Positions 7,796 to 16,843 of a stretch of 64,000 nucleotides of DNA are shown here, one piece after another. A program made the position numbers and the translations under genes. Source of the stretch: Serratia marcescens (GTDB lineage: Bacteria; Pseudomonadota; Gammaproteobacteria; Enterobacterales; Enterobacteriaceae); the NCBI RefSeq assembly GCF_006715005.1, contig NZ_VFMJ01000001.1, positions 3,968,001-4,032,000 on the forward strand, given 5' to 3'. Below the pieces are notes generated by a model. That model made no database searches, had not been told where the DNA came from, and saw only the letters and a list, made by a program, of their open reading frames with translations. Within the stretch, counting starts at the first letter, position 1. Each line of letters starts with the position of its first letter.

Positions 7796-9934
7796 GTGAA
7801 ACCAGTAGTGATTAAGCGGGACGGTTGCCAGGTACCTTTTGACGAAGCGCGCATCGCGCAGGCCATCGAGCGCGCCGCGCTGGCGGTGGGCGTGGTCGAC
7901 GCCGACTACTGCGCCACCGTCGCCCGCGTGGTCGCTCAGCGCATGGAGCAGCAGCCGCGCGTCGATATCCACGAGATCCAGCAGGCGGTGGAAAACCAGC
8001 TGATGGCCGGTGAATACAAACAGCTGGCGCGCGCCTATATCGAATACCGCCACGATCGCGACGTGGCGCGTGAGCTGCGCGGCCGCCTGAACCAGGAAAT
8101 TCGCGGCCTGGTCGAACAAAGCAACCGCGCCCTGCTGAACGAGAACGCCAACAAGGACAGCAAGGTGATCCCCACCCAGCGCGACCTGCTGGCGGGCATC
8201 GTCGCCAAACACTACGCCAAGCAGCACATCCTGCCGCGCGACGTGGTGCTGGCCCATGAACGCGGCGAAATTCACTATCACGATCTCGACTACTCGCCGT
8301 TCTTCCCGATGTTCAACTGCATGCTGATCGATCTGAAAGGCATGCTGACCAACGGCTTCAAGATGGGCAACGCCGAAATCGAGCCGCCGAAGTCGATCTC
8401 CACCGCCACCGCCGTGACCGCGCAGATCATCGCCCAGGTCGCCAGCCATATTTATGGCGGCACCACCATCAACCGCATCGATGAAATTCTGGCGCCGTTC
8501 GTCGACGAGAGCTTCCGCAAACACCTGCAGGTGGCGGAAGAATGGCAGATCCCGGACGCCAAAGGCTATGCCATGGCGCGCACCGAGAAAGAGTGTTACG
8601 ACGCCTTCCAGTCGCTGGAGTACGAGGTCAACACCCTGCACACCGCCAACGGCCAGACGCCGTTCGTCACCTTCGGCTTCGGCCTCGGCACCAGCTGGGA
8701 ATCGCGCCTGATCCAGCGCTCGATATTGAAAAACCGCATCGCCGGGCTGGGCAAAAACCGCAAGACCGCCGTGTTCCCCAAACTGGTGTTCGCCATCCGC
8801 GACGGCCTCAACCACCAGTACGGCGATCCGAACTACGACATCAAGCAGCTGGCGCTGGAGTGCGCCAGCAAGCGCATGTACCCGGATATCCTCAACTACG
8901 ATCAGGTGGTTAAAGTCACCGGCTCGTTCAAAACGCCGATGGGCTGCCGCAGCTTCCTCGGCACCTACGAGCAGGACGGCGAGCTGGTGCACGATGGCCG
9001 CAACAACATCGGCGTCATCAGCCTCAACCTGCCGCGCATCGCGCTGGAGGCGATGGGCGATGAATCACGCTTCTGGGCGCTGCTGGATCAGCGCCTGCAG
9101 CTGGCGAAAAAGGCGCTGATGACGCGCATCGCCCGGCTGGAAGGCATCAAGGCGCGGGTGGCGCCAATCTTGTACATGGAAGGCGCCTGCGGCGTGCGGC
9201 TCAAGGCCGACGACAACATCGCCGATATCTTCAAGAACGGCCGCGCTTCAATTTCGCTGGGCTATATCGGCCTGCACGAGACCATCAACGCGCTGTTCGG
9301 CGGCGAAAACCACGTGTATGACGACGAGGCGCTGCGCGCCAAAGCGGTGGCGATCGTCGCACGGCTGCGCGCCGCCGTCGACGCCTGGAAAGACGAGACC
9401 GGCTACGGCTTCAGCCTCTACAGCACGCCGAGCGAGAACCTGTGCGATCGCTTCTGCCGGCTGGACACCGCCGATTTCGGCGTAGTGCCGGGCGTCACCG
9501 ACAAGGGCTATTACACCAACAGCTTCCACCTCGACGTGGAGAAGAAAGTTAACCCGTACGACAAGCTGGACTTCGAAGCGCCCTACCCGCCGTTGGCCAG
9601 CGGCGGCTTCATCTGCTATGGCGAATACCCGAACCTGCAGCACAACCTGAAGGCGCTGGAAGACGTGTGGGACTACAGCTACAGCCGGGTGCCTTACTAC
9701 GGCACCAACACGCCGATCGACGAATGCTACGAATGCGGCTTCACCGGTGAATTCTCCTGCACCAGCAAAGGCTTCACCTGCCCGAAATGCGGCAACCACG
9801 ACTCGGCCAAGGTTTCGGTCACCCGCCGGGTGTGCGGCTATCTCGGCAGCCCCGATGCCCGGCCGTTCAACGCCGGCAAGCAGGAAGAGGTGAAACGCCG
9901 GGTGAAACACCTCGGCAACGGGCAGCTCGGCTGA
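7796..9934 (+). CDS. nrdD: Anaerobic ribonucleoside-triphosphate reductase (class III)
   Basis: Glycyl-radical enzyme that makes dNTPs from NTPs without oxygen. From the GTG at 7796 (AAGGAG stands upstream) it is 712 aa, the same as E. coli NrdD; an ATG 33 bases earlier lacks a ribosome site and would add a non-homologous stretch. Visible parts are the N-terminal ATP cone (VIKRDGCQVPFDEARI), the reductase barrel, a zinc site of two CxxC pairs (CYEC, CPKC) near the C-terminus, and the radical loop RRVCGYLGSPDARPF holding the radical glycine. NrdG, encoded next, installs the radical. Confidence 0.97.
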   Translation: MKPVVIKRDGCQVPFDEARIAQAIERAALAVGVVDADYCATVARVVAQRMEQQPRVDIHEIQQAVENQLMAGEYKQLARAYIEYRHDRDVARELRGRLNQEIRGLVEQSNRALLNENANKDSKVIPTQRDLLAGIVAKHYAKQHILPRDVVLAHERGEIHYHDLDYSPFFPMFNCMLIDLKGMLTNGFKMGNAEIEPPKSISTATAVTAQIIAQVASHIYGGTTINRIDEILAPFVDESFRKHLQVAEEWQIPDAKGYAMARTEKECYDAFQSLEYEVNTLHTANGQTPFVTFGFGLGTSWESRLIQRSILKNRIAGLGKNRKTAVFPKLVFAIRDGLNHQYGDPNYDIKQLALECASKRMYPDILNYDQVVKVTGSFKTPMGCRSFLGTYEQDGELVHDGRNNIGVISLNLPRIALEAMGDESRFWALLDQRLQLAKKALMTRIARLEGIKARVAPILYMEGACGVRLKADDNIADIFKNGRASISLGYIGLHETINALFGGENHVYDDEALRAKAVAIVARLRAAVDAWKDETGYGFSLYSTPSENLCDRFCRLDTADFGVVPGVTDKGYYTNSFHLDVEKKVNPYDKLDFEAPYPPLASGGFICYGEYPNLQHNLKALEDVWDYSYSRVPYYGTNTPIDECYECGFTGEFSCTSKGFTCPKCGNHDSAKVSVTRRVCGYLGSPDARPFNAGKQEEVKRRVKHLGNGQLG

Positions 9935-9951
9935 AAAGCGCCGTGCAGCCT

Positions 9952-10097
9952 AGGCAGAAGCCTGTTCATCAGGCGTGATTGTCGCCGCCAGTTTGCCTTC
10001 GGCCAGCGCGCACCAACCGCAGCGTACACGCAGTACGTGAGGATTGGCAGCACTGCCCGAAGGCAAAATGGCCAGTAAAATAGCCTGATGGGCAGGC
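9952..10097. repeat. Palindromic intergenic element between nrdD and nrdG
   Basis: The gap between nrdD and nrdG is mostly one nested imperfect inverted repeat. The outer arms are aggcagaagcctgttcatcaggc-like at the left and gcctgatgggcaggcct at the right; the inner arms are TTTGCCTTCGG and CCCGAAGGCAAA. The size (about 146 bases) and shape are those of a small non-autonomous dispersed element. I cannot count other copies from one window. Confidence 0.6.
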
Positions 10098-10102
10098 CTC
10101 AC

Positions 10103-10567
10103 ATGAATTATCACCAGTATTACCCGATCGACGTCGTCAACGGCCCCGGCACCCGCTGCACGCTGTTTGTCGCCGGCTGCGTGCACCAGTGCCCCGGCTG
10201 CTACAACAAAAGCACCTGGCGGCTCAACTCCGGCCAGCCGTTTACCCCGGCGCTGGAAGACCGCATCATCGCCGATCTGAACGATGCGCGCGTGCCGCGC
10301 CAGGGGCTGTCGCTCTCCGGCGGCGATCCGCTGCACCCGGCCAACGTGCCGAGCATCCTGCAGTTCGTGAAACGGGTGCGCGCCGAGTGCCCCGGCAAGG
10401 ATATCTGGCTGTGGACCGGCTACCGGCTGGCGGAACTGGACGCACAGCAAATGCAGGTGGTGGACAGGATCAACGTGCTGATCGACGGTAAGTTCGTGCA
10501 AGATTTGAAAGACCCAGCGCTGATTTGGCGCGGCAGCAGCAACCAGGTGGTGCATAGGTTGCGATGA
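10103..10567 (+). CDS. nrdG: Anaerobic ribonucleotide reductase activating protein
   Basis: Radical-SAM activase (154 aa, as in E. coli) that makes the glycyl radical on NrdD. The iron-sulfur motif CVHQCPGC (Cx3Cx2C) is at residues 26-33, followed by the SAM-contacting GGDPLHP. The start MNYHQYYPIDVVNGPGTRC matches E. coli NrdG (MNYHQYYPVDIVNGPG); an ATG 15 bases upstream lies within the repeat arm and is less likely. It is co-directional with nrdD and probably co-transcribed. Confidence 0.96.
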   Translation: MNYHQYYPIDVVNGPGTRCTLFVAGCVHQCPGCYNKSTWRLNSGQPFTPALEDRIIADLNDARVPRQGLSLSGGDPLHPANVPSILQFVKRVRAECPGKDIWLWTGYRLAELDAQQMQVVDRINVLIDGKFVQDLKDPALIWRGSSNQVVHRLR

Positions 10568-10991
10568 GCGAGCTGCACAGACTCGATCTGGCAGCGCTAC
10601 GGCACGGCGTTAATCTGATGGGCTGCTTTGTGCCAGGAGCGGACATAGCTGACCTCAAAATGTGTTAATCAACTGAGAACAGGCCAGTCAACCGGCGATG
10701 GGAGCGAATTGTCAAAAGCTGCCACTACCAGCGGGGATTCTTGAGTGTTAGCGCTCTAAGTTACAGTTGCTCCAGACAGTAGTTCAGATATATAGGAGGC
10801 CTTTTAACAACTCTATAGCTTGCTCAAAGCTGCCTAGATGATTATCTTTTATGAAGTTGATCGTCGAGAGTCCCTTTTAATGCTTGAATTGTTCATAGTA
10901 CATCAAAATTATGCAAACTTTCATCATATTGCCTTGTTAATAATTAGCGGTCTTATGATGACGTCATTTTAAAATAACGGGATTTGATTAA
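10568..10991. other. Island left edge, no gene recognised
   Basis: After nrdG the composition turns AT-rich within about 100 bases, with no convincing reading frame. GCCAGGAGCGGACAT at 10632-10646 recurs exactly at 12873-12887 on the other side of the next gene. No integrase or tRNA is present. The change in base composition suggests the left border of an accessory insertion near 10570-10680. Confidence 0.5.
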
Positions 10992-12674
10992 ATGGCAAAG
11001 CAATTTATGTTGATGGAACCAAAAAATGAGAATTTTAATGAATTAATTGGTGGTCCAAACAAATATATTGTACCCAGGTTCCAGCGAGACTACGCATGGG
11101 ATGTAGGGCAATGGGAGGACTTGTGGGGGGATATAAATGCACTTGATGATGAAGGGTTCCATTATATGGGCTACATTGTCCTTCAACAAAAAGAACAGTA
11201 TCAACATGAAATTATCGATGGGCAACAACGTTTAGTTACGTTATCGATTATAGTTCTGGCTGCAATGAAAGCTATCAAAACCTTAATTGATAATGGAGAG
11301 GATGTAGAGGGAAATACTGAGCGACTCAATGGTATAACTCAAAACTTTGTAGGAAGTAAGAACTTCGTTACGCTTAAGGTGATTAATAAATTAGAACTAA
11401 ATAGAAACAACAAAAGTTATTTTCAAAGAATGTCATCGCATTTAGAGGCTCAAAACCCTCGAGGTATAACATCGACTAATAAATTGATACGAAAATGTTT
11501 TGATTTTTTTACTAAGAAAGATTTTGGTAGAACAGGTGCTGATATTGCTCAGTTCATTGCAGATTTTTCTTCGAGCATGGTTTTCACAAAGATAATAGTG
11601 CAAGATGATCTTAATGCTTATAAAGTTTTTGAAACTTTGAATGCGAGAGGTGTTCAACTTTCCACCCCGGATCTACTTAAGAACTATTTATTCTCAATTG
11701 TGACAAAAGATGATCAAATCGGAGAAGATGAACTCAATGATTTGGACGAGCAATGGTCAGAAATGATCGTCCAACTTGGCGAAAGCAATGTTTCTGATTA
11801 CATTAGATATCACTATAACTCGCAGAGAAAAATGGTCACTAAGAACAACCTGTTTTCCTCTATGAGAAAGATATTAACGAAACCGGAAGAAGCGTATCAG
11901 TATTTAAAATCATTAATTGACTACTCACCTATCTATGCATCATTGATTAACCCTAATGATGCATGGTGGGGAGATCAAGATGAGAAATACAGAAATGTTT
12001 TGCATTACCTTAATGGAATAAGGTTATTCAATATCAAGCAACCACTTACAATATTCCTTGCTGCCTTCGGTAACTTCTCTCCTGAAGAGTTTATTAAGCT
12101 CGCAAGATATTTATACATATTATCTATTCGTTATAATGTTATTTGCCACTTATCGCCCAGTGAGCAAGAGAATATTTACAATCAAATTGCTAACAAAGTT
12201 TATAACCGAGAGTTTTTAAGAGCTAGTCATGTAAAAAATAGTGAAGAATTTAAACGCTTGTATCCTGACGATAATTCATTCTTTAATGCTTTTGAGTTTC
12301 ATAGGATGCCTAGTAGGCAAACGGCGAAAAAAATACGGTTTTTACTTTCTGAGATTGAGGGGCATTTAGGTAATCAATGTGATTATGAAAAAACCACATT
12401 AGAACATATTTGTCCTTATCACCCCGAAAAAGAATGGTGCGATTCTTTTGGTGAAGGAATTAATGATGTAAAAGATAGGCTTGGAAACATGATTTTAATG
12501 GATAAAGATAACTTAAAGCGCTCATCATTTGAAGATAAGAAAAAAGAATATAAAAAATCTGGATATATACTGGCTTCAAAAGTCACTGAATATGCAGAAT
12601 GGAATTTAGAAACTGTCAATGAGTTTCAGAAATGGATGTCAAAACAAGCTGTCAACGTTTGGAAGGTTGATTAA
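10992..12674 (+). CDS. DUF262/DUF1524 protein, GmrSD-like restriction factor
   Basis: 560-aa single-chain protein with the layout of GmrSD-type (type IV) restriction enzymes. The N-terminal DUF262 domain has VPRFQRDYAW (residues 28-36) and the nucleotide-binding DGQQR (76-80). The C-terminal DUF1524 His-Me nuclease domain has LEHICP (His472), LGNM (Asn499) and a KKxEYKKS tail. GmrSD and the BrxU relatives cut phage DNA with modified cytosines; whether this one does is inference. GC content is far below the flanking core genes, which suggests transfer. No modification methylase lies beside it, as expected for type IV systems. Confidence 0.85.
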   Translation: MAKQFMLMEPKNENFNELIGGPNKYIVPRFQRDYAWDVGQWEDLWGDINALDDEGFHYMGYIVLQQKEQYQHEIIDGQQRLVTLSIIVLAAMKAIKTLIDNGEDVEGNTERLNGITQNFVGSKNFVTLKVINKLELNRNNKSYFQRMSSHLEAQNPRGITSTNKLIRKCFDFFTKKDFGRTGADIAQFIADFSSSMVFTKIIVQDDLNAYKVFETLNARGVQLSTPDLLKNYLFSIVTKDDQIGEDELNDLDEQWSEMIVQLGESNVSDYIRYHYNSQRKMVTKNNLFSSMRKILTKPEEAYQYLKSLIDYSPIYASLINPNDAWWGDQDEKYRNVLHYLNGIRLFNIKQPLTIFLAAFGNFSPEEFIKLARYLYILSIRYNVICHLSPSEQENIYNQIANKVYNREFLRASHVKNSEEFKRLYPDDNSFFNAFEFHRMPSRQTAKKIRFLLSEIEGHLGNQCDYEKTTLEHICPYHPEKEWCDSFGEGINDVKDRLGNMILMDKDNLKRSSFEDKKKEYKKSGYILASKVTEYAEWNLETVNEFQKWMSKQAVNVWKVD

Positions 12675-13065
12675 TAACTGTATAAAAGCAACTATAATGG
12701 CGGACTATCTAGTAGAAAGTCCGCCGAAATTTTCCGTTTTAGTTGAGGGAAGATCTTGAAAGTATCCCAGAAATCCGCGCCAGTAACTTTAGAAGTCCTA
12801 AGCAATCCGGCTAAGTCAACGTCTTCTCCTCGCTCGCAGCAGACGTCCGGCTCGGTTAACTGACCGCAACGGGCCAGGAGCGGACATCTTAGTAAGCAAA
12901 TTTACCTGAGCACTAAGTTGGTTAAAAAGTAAAACTATATATTTTAGTATCACTATTAATTATACTGTAAAATCATAGTTAGAATTTCTATCGAGAATAG
13001 ATTATTAATATATGATATAACTAAGCAAAGTGAATCATTACAATGATTTTTATAGGATTAGATAA
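12675..13065. other. AT-rich gap between the two defence-type genes
   Basis: No supported gene. Bases 12770-12890 have higher GC than their surroundings and end in the second copy of GCCAGGAGCGGACAT (12873-12887). This suggests a patch of older chromosomal sequence or an insertion boundary. The rest is AT-rich and probably holds the promoter of the next gene, so the two genes may be separately transcribed. Confidence 0.4.
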
Positions 13066-14958
13066 ATGACTGAAATTGATTCTCGATATAAACTAAGCGG
13101 GTCTTTAAACCCTAATTCGCTCCCTGTCCTTGCTGCAGATATTCTTAAATGGTCTCTTGGTCATACTAAGGTTCGTATTCTTGATGGCCCTGGTGATGGC
13201 AGAAGAGATATTCTTTCAATAACCCCTGAAGGAATACAACATTTAACCCAATGTAAACACCACTCTGATGACTCAAAGTCTGTTAGCTCACGTGAAACAG
13301 ATGAAATTGTTATAGCTTTGGCAAAGTTTGGAGTTAAGTCTGCTTTATTTTTTACGAATGGTCGCATTTCCCCACAGGGAAAGCGTGAATACATAGATAA
13401 TTTCCCTGATTATTCTCTGGACTATATTGACGGCGATTTAATGTTGCAATATGTTGAAGAAAGTCCGCTACTATCGCGCATGTGGCTACATGGTTCTACC
13501 TTGGGAATGATTACCCAGCGCTTACTTATTCCCTTCATCATTCGGAATATAAGTGACGATAGCACTGTAAAATTAAATACAACTCAATATGAAGGTGTTG
13601 CTAACTTTTGGGGATCACGTGAATTATTTGAACCATTCCGACCATCAATTAAGTCTGGAGGCGTTGGTGATTTGTCGGCTAATTCGATTAGCGGAGAGCG
13701 TAGACTATCTCTGACAGAACTACCTATTGCTATTGCTAATATGAAACAGGATGTATTGCAAACATTAAAGGGAAGTTACACCGGAGTGACTGTTAGATTT
13801 GGTAAATCCGCTTTGATTAACCCAAAATCTAAAAATGAGGACGACAATATTTGGATAGGAGGAATTGAGCCAGAGAGTTATATCATAAATTTTAATGGAG
13901 AGATAAAGACTGAGAAGGAATGGCTTCTTCCTGAAATGGGAGAGGACTGGCAATTCCCTGAAAATATTTCAGTTGCTGAAGTTGAGTGGGCCGGTTGGTT
14001 TTCAGAAAATCATGATGCATTCTTGATGTACGAACTTCGATGGCCTTATGTTACTGGAAGCAATCAATCCATTGAAATTTATGAGCATTCCGAACGGGAG
14101 GCCGTTAATCAATCCCTTTTTGTAGCTGTTAATGACGAACAACTTGAGTTAATACGTCAAGACCTTGTTCCTCAACCGGACTGGTTTGAAAGCTTGGGAG
14201 GGAAAACTGTTCTGGGATGGCTACATCCTTATTTGTGTCATAATGAAAAAGAGCAACAAAGAAGCGTCAAAATCGAAGATGGAAAGTATATCCCTTTTCA
14301 TCCTGAAGCAGAAATATTTTTTGTAGAAGCAGAAAATATTCGTCATCAGCTAAAAAAAATGGGTATTGATGAGTTTGAACCCGCTCGAGCAATTCATTTA
14401 GCCGCTGCATTAGCAAGACCACTGGTCTATACAAAGTCATATGATAGAGCGCCTGCAGTACAGATTTTAGAATATTACGATAATATACCGTCACCCAGTT
14501 ACTTACTCGATCGAAGCATGACTTACTTACAAATGTTGGAAAGTGTTGATGAATCCGTTTTTGAAGTGGATATAGATATTAGAACCTTAGAAGCTCAACT
14601 TCCAGATGGGTTGACGCTTAAGCTAGATGTCAAAATGGGAAGGCGCACAGAACGGTTATTTGCAATGGTGATGTTAACAGCTAAAAGTATAGGTCCTGAA
14701 AGTGCTACCCATCATGCTAATCGATTAATTAACCTTGTGAGCAATATGACTCCCTCACTTAAAGAAATCATTGGATCAATTTGGCCTGGAGCTGTGTTAG
14801 CGACGAAACGTTTTTGGCGCGACGAAGTAGGCATGTTTTTTGAAGACGGTAAATTTATAGGCCGTCCATGGGTTATGCTGATGCCTCCTGAAAACACTCC
14901 CGACCAGTCTCCGGAGCTATATATTATTCGACCCGATCAGTTAGCAGAAAAAAAATAG
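13066..14958 (+). CDS. Mrr-like restriction endonuclease fold protein with unknown C-terminal region
   Basis: 630-aa protein. Residues about 20-135 look like an Mrr_cat nuclease of the PD-(D/E)xK superfamily: GPGDGRRDI (Asp48), QCK (Gln62-Lys64), then KSALFFTNGRISPQGKREYI, the typical strand-helix following the active site. Mrr domains cut foreign or modified DNA in type IV restriction and in several other defence systems. Residues about 140-630 contain no domain I recognise; no ATPase or helicase motif is visible. AGGA precedes the start at a good distance. Low GC and the GmrSD-like neighbour point to a transferred defence gene. The function is inferred. Confidence 0.7.
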   Translation: MTEIDSRYKLSGSLNPNSLPVLAADILKWSLGHTKVRILDGPGDGRRDILSITPEGIQHLTQCKHHSDDSKSVSSRETDEIVIALAKFGVKSALFFTNGRISPQGKREYIDNFPDYSLDYIDGDLMLQYVEESPLLSRMWLHGSTLGMITQRLLIPFIIRNISDDSTVKLNTTQYEGVANFWGSRELFEPFRPSIKSGGVGDLSANSISGERRLSLTELPIAIANMKQDVLQTLKGSYTGVTVRFGKSALINPKSKNEDDNIWIGGIEPESYIINFNGEIKTEKEWLLPEMGEDWQFPENISVAEVEWAGWFSENHDAFLMYELRWPYVTGSNQSIEIYEHSEREAVNQSLFVAVNDEQLELIRQDLVPQPDWFESLGGKTVLGWLHPYLCHNEKEQQRSVKIEDGKYIPFHPEAEIFFVEAENIRHQLKKMGIDEFEPARAIHLAAALARPLVYTKSYDRAPAVQILEYYDNIPSPSYLLDRSMTYLQMLESVDESVFEVDIDIRTLEAQLPDGLTLKLDVKMGRRTERLFAMVMLTAKSIGPESATHHANRLINLVSNMTPSLKEIIGSIWPGAVLATKRFWRDEVGMFFEDGKFIGRPWVMLMPPENTPDQSPELYIIRPDQLAEKK

Positions 14959-15324
14959 CAAATAGAGGGCCCGTTGGCCACTTTTACCTTCGGAGCCCTA
15001 TATCAAGTCCACTCATTCATTTTCGACTCTAAAATGTACATATAACGGTAATGATTATTTAAGACTTCCGCCATTTTTTCTCCAAGACCGCCAGCTGTAA
15101 CTTAGTGTTATGAATTTAACTAATTGATTTCGACAGACCCAAAATGGCTTGCATGCCATGATGTTCACTTTCTGTTCTAGCAAGGATTTGAAATCCAATG
15201 GAGAGAAATCAAGGTCATAACGAGATAACCGTCTTCTAAGTGTTAATGTCGGCTTCTCGCTCAAAGCCGACCAGCGGCGACCTTAGACACTGTAAGTCCA
15301 GCTGTGAGCTAGCACAGCTCAACA
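14959..15324. other. Island right edge, no gene recognised
   Basis: About 360 bases without a supported gene. The base composition returns to the GC-rich state near 15310, where the sequence meets the 3' end of the antitoxin-like gene, so the right border of the accessory insertion is probably about 15300-15325. Confidence 0.45.
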
Positions 15325-15510
15325 TCATCCTCGATAGCGCTCCCGGATTTTCACCTTGAATAAAGCCATTCGTTTTTCTACCTCCGAATGGCTGAGATAA
15401 ACCGCGGTGCCGTTTCTCAAACGTTCAAGGGCGGCATCCACCCTTTCACGCAACGCTTGCTCCTGCAACATTGCCTCTAAGTCCATTTCAGGTTTATTCC
15501 GCTGCTCCAT
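15325..15510 (-). CDS. Antitoxin-like protein without its toxin
   Basis: 61-aa protein starting MEQRNKPEMDLEAML, with repeated LREALxERVDAALERL-like helices and the short YLSHSEVEKRM motif. This resembles small antitoxin (stability determinant) proteins that are usually followed by a RelE/ParE toxin overlapping the stop codon. The stop overlaps an ATG (GATGATG), as expected for such a pair, but the frame after it shows no toxin features and ends after about 30 codons within island-type sequence. So the toxin appears lost. AAGGAAGAG precedes the chosen start at 15510. The family assignment is from resemblance only. Confidence 0.55.
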   Translation of the reverse strand: MEQRNKPEMDLEAMLQEQALRERVDAALERLRNGTAVYLSHSEVEKRMALFKVKIRERYRG

Positions 15511-15560
15511 TGCGATCTCTTCCTTGAGACAGCATCGAACCACTCATCAGCAACGGTAAG

Positions 15561-16616
15561 TTACACCAACCCCATTCCCACCACGCCGGTCACCGCGCCG
15601 CACAACGCCACCAGCACCGCCGTCAGGCACAGCGCCCGGGCGGAGAAGGCCTTGTTGAGCATCAGCAGCGAAGGCAGGCTGACCGCCGGCAGGGTCATCA
15701 GCAGCGCCAGCGCCGGGCCCGCGCCCATGCCCGCCAGCATCATGGTCTGTACGATCGGGATTTCTGCTGCGGTGGGGATAACGAACAGGCAGCCGACGAT
15801 CGCCAGGCCGATGATCCACAGCAGGCTATTGTCGACGGCGCCGTCGGCGTGCGGGAACAGCCAGACCCGCGCCGCGCCCAGCGCCAGCACCGCCAGCACG
15901 TAGATCGGGATGGTCGACCAAAACAGCGCCCACAGCGCTTTCCCCCAACGGGCGAGGAACGGCTGCTCGTCGTTCTGCGCCGTCAGCACCAAAGGCTGCG
16001 GCGCAGCGGGTTGCGGATCGTTGGCGGTCACGCGCTGCACCAGCCAGGCGATGCCCAGCACCATCACCACACCTGCCACCAGGCGAATGGCGGCGAACGG
16101 CCAACCGAGCACAAACCCCATGAACACCAACGTCGCCGGGTTCAATACCGGGTTGGCGAGCCAAAAGGCCAGCGCAGCGCCGCTGGACACCGACTGGCGG
16201 CGCATGCCGGCGGCAACCGGCGCGGCGCAGCAGGTGCACATCATGCCCGGCAGCGCGATCAGCGCCCCCAGCACGGTGCCGGAAAAACGCCGGTGGCCGA
16301 GCGTGCGCGCCAGCCAGTCGCGCGGGATCAGCACCTGCACCAGCGAACCTAACAGCACCCCGAGCAGCGCCGCCTTCCATACCGCGGTGAAGTAGACCAG
16401 CGCATACTGCCAGGCTGCCAGCCAGGGGCTCGCGGCGCCGTCGGCCAAGATCGATTTGCCGATCGAGTGGCTGTCCGCCGCCACGAACGCCTTGCCGTAG
16501 TAAGGCTGCCATTTGACGTAGTAGAGGCCGACGGCCACCACCAGCAGAAACAGGATCGGTTTCCACAGCGGCCAGGCGCGTGGGGCGGGTTCAGGGGCGT
16601 TCAGAGGTTGCGGCAT
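15561..16616 (-). CDS. Predicted permease, COG0701 (ArsP/YraQ-like)
   Basis: 351-aa inner-membrane protein with about eight to ten hydrophobic segments in two similar halves, as in the COG0701 (PF03773) permease family. It has the family's cysteine-rich turn GMMCTCCAAPVAAGMR (after about residue 120), possibly a metal- or metalloid-binding site, and PVLNPATL. The second half repeats a similar pattern at VGCLFVIPTAAEIPI. The substrate is not known; some relatives export organoarsenicals, but nothing here points to arsenic. It is divergent from phnF. Confidence 0.75.
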   Translation of the reverse strand: MPQPLNAPEPAPRAWPLWKPILFLLVVAVGLYYVKWQPYYGKAFVAADSHSIGKSILADGAASPWLAAWQYALVYFTAVWKAALLGVLLGSLVQVLIPRDWLARTLGHRRFSGTVLGALIALPGMMCTCCAAPVAAGMRRQSVSSGAALAFWLANPVLNPATLVFMGFVLGWPFAAIRLVAGVVMVLGIAWLVQRVTANDPQPAAPQPLVLTAQNDEQPFLARWGKALWALFWSTIPIYVLAVLALGAARVWLFPHADGAVDNSLLWIIGLAIVGCLFVIPTAAEIPIVQTMMLAGMGAGPALALLMTLPAVSLPSLLMLNKAFSARALCLTAVLVALCGAVTGVVGMGLV

Positions 16617-16684
16617 AGTAGCGGCCAGAGTCAGTCAACAGAGGCGCCAGCATAGCGCGCCGTCGCCGCCCGTGCACGCCCGGG

Positions 16685-16702
16685 CTGTCCTAAATAGTTC
16701 AT
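16685..16702 (+). promoter_or_regulatory. Candidate Pho box upstream of phnF
   Basis: CTGTCCTAAATAGTTCAT follows the Pho box layout: a 7-base CTGTCAT-like half, a 4-base AT spacer, and a second half. The first half matches 6 of 7 and the second 4 of 7. A further TTGTCAT lies at 16729-16735. PhoB control of C-P lyase genes is established in E. coli; binding here is inferred. Confidence 0.45.
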
Positions 16703-16843
16703 CTGTTCGCCACCGACGCGTAACGCGATTGTCATCTGCGCCCGGCACCATGATGCCAACTTGAAAACCACAGGGTAGACGCACGATGAAACGCACCGCT
16801 TCCGCCTTCATCGCACAGCCATCGGTATGACGAGGTTTTTATT

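Noticed and set aside
15055-15264. 69-codon minus-strand frame in the island edge, considered as the missing toxin
   Set aside because: It is not in phase or position for the antitoxin's partner and shows no RelE/ParE features.
15561-16616. Calling the permease arsenic exporter ArsP
   Set aside because: The family is broader than ArsP and there are no ars genes nearby, so only the family name is used.
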